Of a stretch of DNA of 17,874 nt, positions 1 through 7,382 are shown piece after piece. Both the position numbers and the translations under genes were made by a program. Below the pieces are notes generated by a model. It did no database searches and was not told where the DNA came from. It was given only the letters and a program-made list of their open reading frames with translations. Origin of the DNA: an uncultured Saprospiraceae bacterium (GTDB lineage Bacteria > Bacteroidota > Bacteroidia > Chitinophagales > Saprospiraceae); the NCBI GenBank assembly GCA_938002705.1, contig CALLAG010000285.1:1-17874 (forward strand). The letters run 5' to 3'. How positions within the stretch are numbered: the first letter of the stretch is position 1; each line of letters opens with the position of its first letter.

Positions 1-42
1 TATATAAGAGACTCATTGAGTACAATGACGTTAGATATTCTT

Positions 43-1296
43 CTACCTTCTCATTGCCTCTACAGGGTCGAGATTAGAGGCTATAAATGCAGGTATGATC
101 CCAGCGATGATTCCTACGAATACACTTACGATTACTCCTAATATCGCATTATTCATAGACATAGCCATCTCAAAATCAGCAAGAATACCGATCAACATGA
201 TGACGCCGTAGGTCATGACGATACCTACAAGTCCACCTATGATACAGAGTACAACCGACTCGATAAGGAACTCCATCAAGACGATATAGTTTTTAGCACC
301 GAGTGCTTTTTTGATACCGATGATATTAGTCCTTTCCTTAACTGAGACGAACATTATATTAGCAACACTAAACATTCCCACGATTAAGGCAAAGCCACCT
401 ATGACGATTCCTGCAAGATTTAAGACTCCAAAGAAGCCATCTACTACGTCATTTAAGGCAGTCATCTCCATCAACGAGAAGTCATTATCTTCTTTAGGCC
501 TGATACGTCTATGAGATCTAAGAATCCCAGTCAGTTCGCTTTTCAGTTCGTCAAGTTCTACTTCTTCATGGGCTTTTATAACTAAGGATCTCCCTATGTT
601 ACTTTTCTGTCCTACATTAAGAAATCTACGGGCTGTAGTCAGCGGTAGCCAGACGACCTCATCAAAATTGATGAAATTGAACATACTCTCCCCTTCTTCT
701 TTCAAGACTCCAACGACAGTAAATTTCTGTCCAAAGACCTTGACTTGTTTTCCGACAGGCTCAAAATTATTAAATAATTGCTGTGCCACCTTATACCCTA
801 ATATAACCTTATTACTGCCAGAATTAGATTCCAGTGCATTAAAGTATCTACCACTTTCATACTCCAGTTTTTGAATTTCTTGAAAGTCATAGGATGTCCC
901 CATAATGAAAGCTCCAGAGACAGAACTTGATTTATAACTAATCGTCCTTCCACCTGTGAATATATTAAAGGATGCTTTGTCCGTATATTCTGACTTATCT
1001 AATATTACTTCGAGATCATTAAGAGATGGCTCAGGTCGCTTCATGTACTTCCAGTAGCTATTACTCCAGTCTTCATTCCAGGGATACTTCTCTACATAGA
1101 CGACATTACTACCTATCTCGGAGAATCCTGCCATGACGTTCTTCTGAAGGGAATCTACCGCTGACTTAACAGAGATGATGCAGAAGATACCTATGGTGAT
1201 GCCTATCAGAGACAAGAAGCTTCTAAGCTTATTGCCATATAGTGATTGTAGAGCCTGCCTGATACTTTCGAATATTACTTTAATCAGAGTTACCAT
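43..1296 (-). CDS. MacB/FtsX-type ABC transporter permease
   Basis: This 417-residue inner-membrane protein has the layout of MacB-like permeases. There is a short cytoplasmic N-terminus and a first membrane segment near residues 25-45. A large periplasmic MacB_PCD-type domain follows at about 50-285, then three membrane segments near 291-315, 340-372 and 384-405. The FtsX core is visible as ANIMFVSVKERTNIIGIKKALGA (split here: ANIMFVSV, then ERTNIIGIKKALGA, about residues 312-334). The tail ends DPVEAMRR, typical of the family. Such permeases pair with an ATPase to move lipoproteins, peptides or drugs, or to transmit force across the envelope. No ATPase gene is in the window, so the substrate is unknown. 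The gene is divergent from queA. The ATG has no Shine-Dalgarno sequence, as is usual in Bacteroidota. The family is certain, the role is not. Confidence 0.9.
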   Translation of the reverse strand: MVTLIKVIFESIRQALQSLYGNKLRSFLSLIGITIGIFCIISVKSAVDSLQKNVMAGFSEIGSNVVYVEKYPWNEDWSNSYWKYMKRPEPSLNDLEVILDKSEYTDKASFNIFTGGRTISYKSSSVSGAFIMGTSYDFQEIQKLEYESGRYFNALESNSGSNKVILGYKVAQQLFNNFEPVGKQVKVFGQKFTVVGVLKEEGESMFNFINFDEVVWLPLTTARRFLNVGQKSNIGRSLVIKAHEEVELDELKSELTGILRSHRRIRPKEDNDFSLMEMTALNDVVDGFFGVLNLAGIVIGGFALIVGMFSVANIMFVSVKERTNIIGIKKALGAKNYIVLMEFLIESVVLCIIGGLVGIVMTYGVIMLIGILADFEMAMSMNNAILGVIVSVFVGIIAGIIPAFIASNLDPVEAMRR

Positions 1297-1370
1297 ACGT
1301 TAAAAATACATATTGAATATCATGAATTATGAAAATATTAGATGAATGAACTTTATTCATCTTCCAAACA

Positions 1371-1404
1371 TTGTAATAAAGTCATGGCAAAAGCCTTATT
1401 ACAA
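1371..1404. promoter_or_regulatory. Inverted repeat upstream of queA promoter
   Basis: Perfect 9-base arms TTGTAATAA (1371-1379) and TTATTACAA (1396-1404) are separated by 16 bases. They lie just upstream of the queA -7 box, where the -33 region would be, in the divergent gap between the permease gene and queA. A second, imperfect palindrome lies beside it at 1341-1361, with arms GATGAAT and ATTCATC. Placement fits an operator, but no regulator is identified. Confidence 0.35.
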
Positions 1405-1414
1405 GGGATTTTTC

Positions 1415-1422
1415 TATTTTTG
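1415..1422 (+). promoter_or_regulatory. Bacteroidota -7 promoter box for queA
   Basis: TATTTTTG matches TAnnTTTG exactly. It lies 38 bases before the queA ATG, which leaves a leader of about 30 nucleotides. No clean -33 TTTG is visible at the usual distance. Confidence 0.5.
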
Positions 1423-1460
1423 CCGCTCTTTAAATAAGATTTTTCAAATCAATATCATCC

Positions 1461-2525
1461 ATGAAAACTAAATTATCAGCTTTTGATTTCACATTGCCAG
1501 AAGGCTATATTGCTCAATACCCCTCAAAAGAAAGGGACGAAGCGAAGTTGATGGTTATACATCGTGAAAGCGGTAAGATAGAACACAGACAATTCAAAGA
1601 TGTATTAGAATACTTTGATGAAGATGATTGTATGATCTTCAATAACACTAAAGTATTCCCTGCCAGACTATATGGCAAGAAAGAAAAGACTGGTGCTCAG
1701 ATAGAAGTCTTCTTATTAAGAGAATTAAATAAGGAAGCGAGACTCTGGGACGTCTTAGTAGATCCTGCAAGGAAAATAAGAGTAGGTAATAAGCTATACT
1801 TTGCTGACGAAGAAGGCAATGAGGTACTTGTAGCAGAAGTTGTAGACAATACTACATCGAGAGGAAGGACTATAAGGTTCTTCTACGATGGCGAGGAAGA
1901 AGAGTACAGAAAGATACTTAAGCAACTAGGTAATACACCTATCCCTAAGTATCTTAACAGAGAACCAGAGGCTATAGATACTGAAAGGTACCAGACAGTA
2001 TATGCGTCTGAATTAGGCGCAGTAGCTGCACCTACTGCGGGACTACACTTCAGCAAGAGTTTGATAAAAAGATTAGAGATCAAAGGTGTCAATCTTCCGC
2101 AGGTTACACTGCACGTAGGATTAGGAACCTTTAGAGATATAGAAGTAGAAGACCTATCTAAGCATAAGATGGAGGCTGAGTACTTTCAGATCAATCAAGC
2201 CACAGCAGACGAAGTTAATAAGGCTATAAAAGGTAAAAAGAAAGTATGCTCCGTAGGGACAACATCAATGAGATCCATAGAGTCAGCTGTATCAGCTAAC
2301 GGGCTTCTGAAGCCAGCAGAAGGATGGACTAATACATTTATATATCACCCTTACGAATTTAGCATTGCTAATTGTATGATCACTAACTTCCACCTCCCTA
2401 AGACGTCACTCATTATTATGGTGTCAGCTTTTGCAGGGAGAGATCTGATTATGGATGCATACAATGAGGCTATCAAGAAAAAATATAAGTTCTTTAGTTA
2501 TGGTGATGCCATGTTAATCCTATAA
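1461..2525 (+). CDS. queA: S-adenosylmethionine:tRNA ribosyltransferase-isomerase (QueA)
   Basis: QueA transfers and rearranges the ribose of S-adenosylmethionine onto 7-aminomethyl-7-deazaguanine in tRNA, forming epoxyqueuosine at the wobble position of GUN anticodons. The 354-residue length is normal. The family's signature stretches occur in order: a DF-LPE-IAQ-P start with RDEAKLMV, NNTKVFPARLYG near residue 57, AAPTAGLHFS in the centre, TLHVGLGTF, VGTTSMRSIES, ITNFHLPKTSLI, VSAFAG, and a closing FFSYGDAMLI. The enzyme is cytoplasmic and acts alone; no other queuosine gene is in the window. An exact -7 box lies upstream and a short hairpin with a T-run directly follows the stop, so it is probably transcribed alone. 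No anomalies were seen. Confidence 0.97.
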   Translation: MKTKLSAFDFTLPEGYIAQYPSKERDEAKLMVIHRESGKIEHRQFKDVLEYFDEDDCMIFNNTKVFPARLYGKKEKTGAQIEVFLLRELNKEARLWDVLVDPARKIRVGNKLYFADEEGNEVLVAEVVDNTTSRGRTIRFFYDGEEEEYRKILKQLGNTPIPKYLNREPEAIDTERYQTVYASELGAVAAPTAGLHFSKSLIKRLEIKGVNLPQVTLHVGLGTFRDIEVEDLSKHKMEAEYFQINQATADEVNKAIKGKKKVCSVGTTSMRSIESAVSANGLLKPAEGWTNTFIYHPYEFSIANCMITNFHLPKTSLIIMVSAFAGRDLIMDAYNEAIKKKYKFFSYGDAMLIL

Positions 2526-2530
2526 TATTT

Positions 2531-2549
2531 ATTCTTCCGGGAATTTTTT
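2531..2549 (+). terminator. Weak intrinsic terminator after queA
   Basis: A short stem (ATTCT paired with GGAAT, one G-T wobble, loop TCCG) begins six bases after the queA stop and runs into six T residues (2544-2549). The stem is only five pairs, so efficiency is doubtful, but position and T-run fit. Confidence 0.4.
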
Positions 2550-2557
2550 AGAAATTA

Positions 2558-2609
2558 TTGGAGTTATAACATTGCATAAGGATTACTTTCCTTGCAATTA
2601 TTGCTCCAA
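2558..2609. other. Nested hairpin in queA-DUF2795 gap
   Basis: An outer pairing TTGGAG (2558-2563) with CTCCAA (2604-2609) encloses an inner hairpin. The inner one pairs TTGC plus AAGGA (2572-2582, two-base bulge) with TCCTT plus GCAA (2589-2597) around a TTACTT loop. There is no T-run after it, so it does not look like a terminator. It lies between the queA end and the next promoter. Confidence 0.35.
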
Positions 2610-2660
2610 CGCATTGACATTCAATATTTTATGTATTGATGTTTCTTTTATTTAAAAATA

Positions 2661-2691
2661 TTTGGACGAGTTGTTTTTTTTAATACTTTTG
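2661..2691 (+). promoter_or_regulatory. Bacteroidota promoter for DUF2795 gene
   Basis: A -33 TTTG (2661-2664) and an exact -7 box TACTTTTG (2684-2691) are separated by 19 bases, matching the Bacteroidota housekeeping sigma consensus. Transcription should begin near 2696-2700, giving a leader of about 50 nucleotides. This is the best promoter in the window. Confidence 0.65.
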
Positions 2692-2701
2692 CGTGAAATT
2701 C

Positions 2702-2726
2702 GGGGATTTTATAGCCCCACTTTTTT
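2702..2726 (+). promoter_or_regulatory. Leader hairpin with T-run (possible attenuator)
   Basis: GGGG (2702-2705) can pair with CCCC (2715-2718) around a nine-base AT-rich loop, followed by six T residues (2721-2726). It begins only a few bases after the predicted transcription start and ends about 20 bases before the ATG. The stem is only four G-C pairs, so an attenuator role is speculative. Confidence 0.25.
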
Positions 2727-2747
2727 AATGTAATTAATGGAATAATA

Positions 2748-2969
2748 ATGTATTGGACACTAGAATTAGCACATCACTTAGAAGATGCCCCTTGGCCAGC
2801 GACACGTGACGAATTGATCGATTATGCGATAAGAACAGGAGCTCCTCTTGAGGTTATAGAGAACCTCCAAGAAATGGAAGATGAAGGTGATATGTATGAT
2901 AATATGGTAGAGATATGGCCAGACTTCCCTCGTAAGGATGACTTTCTCTTCAATGAAGACGAATATTAG
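2748..2969 (+). CDS. DUF2795 family small acidic protein
   Basis: This 73-residue protein is a close match to a short, conserved Bacteroidota family annotated as DUF2795. The recognisable core runs from PATRDELIDYAIRTGAP through EVIENLQEMEDEG to EIWPDFPRKDDFLFNEDEY (pieces shown separately). It is acidic, has no signal peptide or membrane segment, and is probably cytoplasmic. The biochemical function is unknown. The N-terminal part resembles a short helical domain, and the DFLFNEDEY tail is typical of the family. It has its own strong promoter, a hairpin in the leader and a strong terminator, so it forms a single-gene unit. Its high conservation and promoter suggest substantial expression, which is inference. 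Confidence 0.85.
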   Translation: MYWTLELAHHLEDAPWPATRDELIDYAIRTGAPLEVIENLQEMEDEGDMYDNMVEIWPDFPRKDDFLFNEDEY

Positions 2970-2970
2970 A

Positions 2971-2989
2971 AAGCTATATCTAATAGCTT
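2971..2989. other. Small hairpin after DUF2795 stop
   Basis: AAGCTAT (2971-2977) and ATAGCTT (2983-2989) form a seven-pair stem with a five-base loop, starting one base after the stop codon. There is no T-run. It may stabilise the transcript end upstream of the main terminator. Confidence 0.3.
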
Positions 2990-3005
2990 ATCAAGATATA
3001 CCTAG

Positions 3006-3038
3006 AGATCTCATGATTAAATTCATGAGGTCTTTTTT
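3006..3038 (+). terminator. Strong intrinsic terminator of DUF2795 gene
   Basis: An 11-pair stem with one G-T wobble (3006-3016 with 3023-3033) and a six-base loop is followed by a run of six T residues. It serves the plus strand only, because the minus strand has no T-run on its far side. Its right arm lies within the last codons and stop of the convergent exporter gene. Confidence 0.85.
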
Positions 3039-3934
3039 CGTTTCTTAAGCCTGTTGGTATTGATTATGAATACGCCCAATATCATAACTGCAGCAGCTAC
3101 CATAGACTGATATGTAATGATCTCATCCCGAAAGTAATATCCCAGAATCATAGCGATTATAGGATTGATATAAGTATTAGTAACCACTTTCTCAGTAGCC
3201 ACATTCTTAAGTAGATAATTGAATGCTGTAAATGCGATGATAGAACCAAAGATGATAAGATATAGAATGGACCACATCGTCTTAGCACTTAATGATGTGA
3301 TAGGCATAGCTTGCTCACCGATAAGATAACTAATAGCAAAAGTAGCTATACCACCTACAATCATCTGAATTCCAGAATTGAGAAATGGTGAAGATGGTAA
3401 TGGTGCATCATTGACAAATATAGATCCAAGTCCCCAAGCTAACATAGATAGGAATATAACGAGTACACCTATCCACTGATCTTCCCCAGAGACTAAGCTA
3501 TTCTGTGATACCAACAAGTACATACCTAAGATGCCTAAGAATATACCGAGAAAAGTTTGCTTCATCGGTCGACGTTTCTTGATAATCCATATAAGAAATA
3601 CAATCAGAAGGGGCTCTCCAGCTATTATAAGTGCTGTCAGTCCAGTATCTAAGAAGTTAAGTGCCCATATAGCCCCACCAGTGCCTAATCCTAAGAATAT
3701 TATCCCAGCTTTGCATGCATTGATAATTTCATTCTTCTTAGGCTTATCCTTAACTCCTAATATGCTGAAAACGAGTAGAATTATAATACCTGAAACAGTA
3801 TACCTGTACCCACATACTCTAAATGCAGGCACCTCTTCTATGGCAAAAGAACTGAACAAATATGTCGATCCCCATATTATATACGTCGCCGCGAATGATA
3901 ATACTATTAAGATCGTTTTTCTATTGCTTTCCAC
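3023..3934 (-). CDS. EamA-family (DMT superfamily) transporter
   Basis: This 303-residue protein is strongly hydrophobic with about ten membrane segments, made of two EamA repeats (roughly residues 9-140 and 155-295). The first repeat has the common YIIWGSTYL motif in segment one. The family exports metabolites such as amino acids or nucleotide-derived compounds from the cytoplasm; the substrate cannot be read here. The C-terminus is basic (NRLKKRKK), as expected for a cytoplasmic tail. The start must be GTG at 3934. An in-frame TGA lies immediately upstream, an overlapping ATG two bases earlier is out of frame, and the next in-frame Met lies far inside. It is a monocistronic gene convergent with the DUF2795 gene, and its final codons contain that gene's terminator. 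Confidence 0.88.
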   Translation of the reverse strand: MESNRKTILIVLSFAATYIIWGSTYLFSSFAIEEVPAFRVCGYRYTVSGIIILLVFSILGVKDKPKKNEIINACKAGIIFLGLGTGGAIWALNFLDTGLTALIIAGEPLLIVFLIWIIKKRRPMKQTFLGIFLGILGMYLLVSQNSLVSGEDQWIGVLVIFLSMLAWGLGSIFVNDAPLPSSPFLNSGIQMIVGGIATFAISYLIGEQAMPITSLSAKTMWSILYLIIFGSIIAFTAFNYLLKNVATEKVVTNTYINPIIAMILGYYFRDEIITYQSMVAAAVMILGVFIINTNRLKKRKKTS

Positions 3935-4331
3935 TCATATGATTTAAGTGCTGCAAGCTACCTAAATTTGATATTTGAAAACTTTTTTTTAAAAATTTTA
4001 CAACTAAATATTCTTCAAAAATCTGACTTCAACTTTTTTTATATCTTTAGCTTTTTAATGCAGCACCCTACATAAAGCATACACATATATTACACATCCT
4101 CTACAGGTGAGCTTGATATCCATATATTGAGCGTTAATCAGCTGTAGATTCTTTTAGTGGTCTATATTTTGTACCTATTTGAATGGTGCTACTTAAGGCT
4201 TATACATGTTGATAGAAAGCTCACAGAGTGTGACATAACAAAAACTCACAGTCTAAAGTAGTAGTAATTATATTTCAATTAACATCCTATAGCTTATTGT
4301 TATATTTTCAAAGATTATAGATCACTGATCA
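3935..4331. other. AT-rich intergenic gap, no gene seen
   Basis: This gap of about 400 bases lies between the divergent exporter and response-regulator genes. It should hold promoters for both, but no exact TAnnTTTG box is present. Near matches on the plus strand are TATCTTTA (4042-4049) and TATATTTT (4301-4308); the latter would give a leader of about 15 bases for the regulator gene. TCACA and TGTGA flank GAG at 4221-4233, and CTCACAG recurs at 4220-4226 and 4245-4251. GATCA-C-TGATC (4320-4330) abuts the regulator start codon. No convincing small gene or RNA was recognised. Confidence 0.5.
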
Positions 4332-4781
4332 ATGCGAACTTCAGAATTAAAAAAAATCCTATACATCGAAGATAACGTTGCTGATATACGCCTGTTCGAA
4401 GAAGCGATATCTCATCAAGAATTATCTATCGATCTCAATTACGTGACTGATGGTCAGGAGATGATTGAGTACTTCGAAGAGAAGAAAGCAGGTCACTACA
4501 AGGATCTCCCTTCTCTTATAGTTACGGATCTTAATCTACCTAAGATATCAGGTCAGAAAGTTATACAAGTCATCAAGTCAGATCCAGTTTTTAAGAAAAT
4601 ACCCGTTGTTGTATTCACAACCTCTAACTTAGCTAACGATATAGACAAATGCTATGAATATGGAGCTAATGCTTACATGCACAAGCCACTTGACATAGAT
4701 CAAGTATTTGATGTAGTAGAACTATTAGATAGATATTGGTTAAGAACCTGCCTTCTTGTCGATAATCCATTCGATAATTAA
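4332..4781 (+). CDS. Single-domain CheY/Rcp-like response regulator
   Basis: The 149 residues make up one receiver domain with no output domain. All phosphorylation residues are visible: the acidic pair E13-D14, the phospho-acceptor D66 in the strand VTDLNLP, the TTS switch at 96-98, and K118-P119. The ILYIEDNVADIRLFEEA start and the DLPSLIVTDLNLP stretch resemble Rcp-type regulators that partner hybrid or phytochrome-like histidine kinases. Regulators of this kind pass a phosphate to other proteins instead of binding DNA. No kinase gene lies next to it, so it is an orphan here and its partner is unknown. The first ATG gives the expected start, and a weak hairpin terminator follows. Confidence 0.93.
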   Translation: MRTSELKKILYIEDNVADIRLFEEAISHQELSIDLNYVTDGQEMIEYFEEKKAGHYKDLPSLIVTDLNLPKISGQKVIQVIKSDPVFKKIPVVVFTTSNLANDIDKCYEYGANAYMHKPLDIDQVFDVVELLDRYWLRTCLLVDNPFDN

Positions 4782-4802
4782 TAATTATATAATAGATAAT
4801 AA

Positions 4803-4832
4803 TTCGAAATAAAGAATTTCGAGCCTCTTTTT
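4803..4832 (+). terminator. Possible intrinsic terminator after response regulator
   Basis: TCGAAAT (4804-4810) pairs with ATTTCGA (4816-4822) around a five-base loop, extended by one T-G wobble. A short spacer and five T residues (4828-4832) follow. The stem is AT-rich and the T-run is not directly adjacent, so this is a moderate candidate. Confidence 0.4.
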
Positions 4833-4877
4833 ACGTTACATATTTACTCCATTGATTTTATAATAGATTACTATTAT

Positions 4878-4885
4878 TAGTTTTG
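4878..4885 (+). promoter_or_regulatory. -7 box directly upstream of PorP-like gene
   Basis: TAGTTTTG matches TAnnTTTG exactly but ends only four bases before the GTG start. A TTG at 4852-4854 is the nearest -33 candidate, at 23 bases. If used, transcription would start at or within the start codon, giving a leaderless message. Otherwise the match is chance in AT-rich DNA. Confidence 0.3.
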
Positions 4886-4889
4886 TATC

Positions 4890-5939
4890 GTGATTAGAAT
4901 ATACATTGTATTAATAGGAATATTATTCCTCACTGACTTATCCTCTCAAGATGAGCATTTCTCTCAGTTCTATGCATTACCCATGCATATGAATCCAGCA
5001 CTTAGTGGTGCATATGAGGGCACCTACAGAATGACCGCTATATACAGGGATCAATGGTCCAATAACCTCAGCAGTCCTTACAAAACATTTGCTGCAGGAG
5101 GAGACACAAGATTCAAGATGAAATTTGGTAGAGCTAGGACTGATGATCATTTTGGATTAGGTTTGTTCTTTGTAAGCGATAGAGTTCCAGAATTTCAGAC
5201 TAATACTACTAAGGTATCATCCTACTTTTCATACCATAAGCGATTAGGAGATAAGAACAAATCATATATCGCTGCCGGAGCTAAGCTTGGACTCATACAG
5301 CGGAATATCAACTATGATAATATATTCTTCCAAGATCAATTTAACCAGATAGATGCATTCGATGGTATAACAGCGGAGAATCTTCCGCCTAACAACATAG
5401 GTGTCATGGATATCTCAGTTGGACTTAATTACTATATCAATATCGAAAAAACGAGCTACTATATAGGAGCAGCAGCTCATCATCTCACCCAACCTAATAT
5501 CTCTTATTTTAATAGAGCACAAGGCATTAATCCTAATATAGATATAAGTGATCAGCTATCAAGAAGATTAGTTGTCCATGCCAGCATGGACCGCCAGCTA
5601 AGCTATCATGTGTCACTACAGCCACGTATCGTCTATCAGACACAATTAGAGGATAATCAGATAGACTTAGGTACTAATGTAGAATATAAATTTAGAGATA
5701 AGGATATTTCATTGATCATAGGTGCTTGGGTTACCTATCTTAGTGACCTCAATGGCTCTAATATCAATCAGTTCACTCCGCTACTTGGTATAAGGCAGGG
5801 ACTATTTATTTTCGGATTTTCATATGATGTTTCTATGAGAGATACATTTCAGTCAGAATTAGGTCTTAATAGCTTTGAGTTCTCCATACGGTTCTCAGGT
5901 ATCCACTCCAATGAAAACAGCATTTGCCCGACCTTTTAA
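4890..5939 (+). CDS. PorP/SprF-family type IX secretion outer-membrane protein
   Basis: This 349-residue beta-barrel belongs to the PorP/SprF family, whose members help secrete or anchor T9SS substrates at the outer membrane. It has a signal peptide (about residues 1-19) ending near LSSQ. The diagnostic start of the mature protein follows: QDEHFSQFYALP, then MNPALSGAY, then RDQW. Alternating hydrophobic strands fill the rest, and the chain ends in Phe as many barrels do. The GTG start is forced: an in-frame TAG lies four codons upstream and the first internal ATG would remove the signal peptide. Family members usually sit beside a large secreted adhesin. The nearest here is the HYR/lectin protein about 4.5 kb downstream, and a direct partnership is unproven. 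It heads a run of three plus-strand envelope genes. Confidence 0.92.
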   Translation: MIRIYIVLIGILFLTDLSSQDEHFSQFYALPMHMNPALSGAYEGTYRMTAIYRDQWSNNLSSPYKTFAAGGDTRFKMKFGRARTDDHFGLGLFFVSDRVPEFQTNTTKVSSYFSYHKRLGDKNKSYIAAGAKLGLIQRNINYDNIFFQDQFNQIDAFDGITAENLPPNNIGVMDISVGLNYYINIEKTSYYIGAAAHHLTQPNISYFNRAQGINPNIDISDQLSRRLVVHASMDRQLSYHVSLQPRIVYQTQLEDNQIDLGTNVEYKFRDKDISLIIGAWVTYLSDLNGSNINQFTPLLGIRQGLFIFGFSYDVSMRDTFQSELGLNSFEFSIRFSGIHSNENSICPTF

Positions 5940-5947
5940 TAATAGTG

Positions 5948-5965
5948 TTGGTTCTTATGAACCAA
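5948..5965. other. Perfect hairpin after PorP-like gene
   Basis: TTGGTTC (5948-5954) and GAACCAA (5959-5965) form a perfect seven-pair stem with a four-base loop, starting nine bases after the stop. No T-run follows, so it is more likely a transcript-stabilising or partial-termination element between this gene and the next. Confidence 0.4.
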
Positions 5966-6017
5966 ATAGCTCACTTTCAATTATTAACTTAAGATTACGC
6001 CATCATCATAATATCCT

Positions 6018-7310
6018 ATGAGAAGTATAATATTACCATTATTGATCCTATCGATATCTATCACATCTTGCATTACTGTCAATAATACCTACACGAAACT
6101 TCCTCCAGGCAAATGGAGAGGTATATTAAAGCTTACTGACCCTGAAGCAGTTAAGACCACATCCATTAATGAAGCGGATGCTAAAGTGATAGATTACTTT
6201 GAGCTTCCATTCAATATGGAAGTTACGTATGAAGGAGAGGAGATGCGTGTTTTTATTATAAATGGAGAAGAAAAAATCCCTATCAACAAGCTGCACTTTG
6301 AGAGAGATAGGACCTCAGCTAAAGATACCCTGCTATTAGGATTTCCAGAATTCGATACACGAATTAATGCATTCTACGAGGAGAATTTTATAGAAGGTAC
6401 ATGGCATGTAGATTACAAAGGTGGCTATAGTATACCCGTACTAATCCAATATGGTCAGTCTCATAGATTCATAGATCACCCTGTTGACGATACATATGAT
6501 TTCAGTGGCAAATGGGATGTTACTTTCGAATTTGATAATGCTAATGATGCCTATCCTGCAGTGGGAGAATTCAAGCAAGATGGCAATAAGCTTACGGGTA
6601 CCTTTCTTACTGAAACCGGAGATTATAGATACCTCGACGGTAATGCATATGGAGACAAGTTACGATTATCCGTATTCGACGGTGCACATGCATTCCTATT
6701 CTCGGGGTCTGTCAGTAAAGACACCATCTACGGAGAATTCCGTAGTGGGAAGCACTATAAAAGCAACTGGATAGCGACAAGAAATAAAGGTAATGACGTT
6801 CTTAAAAATCCCTATTCTATGACCAAAGTCGTGAATAATAAACGAGCGGAATTTTCACTTAAGAATACCAAGTCAGAAGTTGTATCTCTATCTGACGATA
6901 TATATAATAATAAAATCAAGATCGTTAATATCATAGGAACTTGGTGCCCTAACTGTAAGGATGAAGTGCAATACCTCAAGGAAATCAAAAAGGATTACCC
7001 CGACGTAGAAATTATAAGTATCGCTTATGAAATGTATAAGGATGAGTCAAAAGCACTCAGTATATTAAATACTTACAAATCTACAATGGATATAGAATGG
7101 CCTCTACTATACGGAGGTTATGCTAACAAAAAAGAGACAGCGGAATCCTTAGAATTCTTAGACAAAATCTACTCTTATCCTACCCTTCTGCTAGTAGATA
7201 AGGACAATTCAATAATTGATATACATACCGGATTTAATGGTCCTGCGACTTCCAAATTCAAAACATTTGATTTGGAGTTTAGAAAAAAAATTGAAAGTAA
7301 ACTTAACTAA
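6018..7310 (+). CDS. Lipoprotein with C-terminal TlpA-like thioredoxin domain
   Basis: This 430-residue exported lipoprotein has a signal peptide with lipobox SITSC, giving lipid attachment at C18. The C-terminal part (about 285-430) is a TlpA/thioredoxin fold with the redox motif WCPNC (W309, C310, C313) and the expected cis-proline at P388 in YSYPT. This places it as a periplasmic or outer-membrane thiol-disulfide oxidoreductase. The N-terminal 260 residues are beta-rich and contain two similar units, each opening with GKW (residues 31 and 164). They look like a duplicated lipocalin-like or DUF domain that I cannot name with confidence. The gene is 78 bases downstream of the PorP-like gene and 72 bases upstream of the next, so it may be co-transcribed. 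The substrate is unknown. Confidence 0.88.
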   Translation: MRSIILPLLILSISITSCITVNNTYTKLPPGKWRGILKLTDPEAVKTTSINEADAKVIDYFELPFNMEVTYEGEEMRVFIINGEEKIPINKLHFERDRTSAKDTLLLGFPEFDTRINAFYEENFIEGTWHVDYKGGYSIPVLIQYGQSHRFIDHPVDDTYDFSGKWDVTFEFDNANDAYPAVGEFKQDGNKLTGTFLTETGDYRYLDGNAYGDKLRLSVFDGAHAFLFSGSVSKDTIYGEFRSGKHYKSNWIATRNKGNDVLKNPYSMTKVVNNKRAEFSLKNTKSEVVSLSDDIYNNKIKIVNIIGTWCPNCKDEVQYLKEIKKDYPDVEIISIAYEMYKDESKALSILNTYKSTMDIEWPLLYGGYANKKETAESLEFLDKIYSYPTLLLVDKDNSIIDIHTGFNGPATSKFKTFDLEFRKKIESKLN

Positions 7311-7382
7311 AGACAGTCAGAGTTATATTTTTTCATCACATTAGTGTATCGATAGGCGTACTATCTATACCAATCTTATAGT

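Noticed and set aside
13..28. Small hairpin after the permease stop as a terminator
   Set aside because: The stem is six AT-rich pairs and no T-run follows on the minus strand.
2803..2808. CACGTG core as a possible parS site
   Set aside because: Only the central six bases match. The flanks do not form the TGTTNCACGTGNAACA palindrome, and it lies inside the DUF2795 coding sequence.
4221..4233. CRP/FNR-like site
   Set aside because: The half-sites are in the reverse order (TCACA then TGTGA) and only three bases apart, unlike TGTGA-N6-TCACA.
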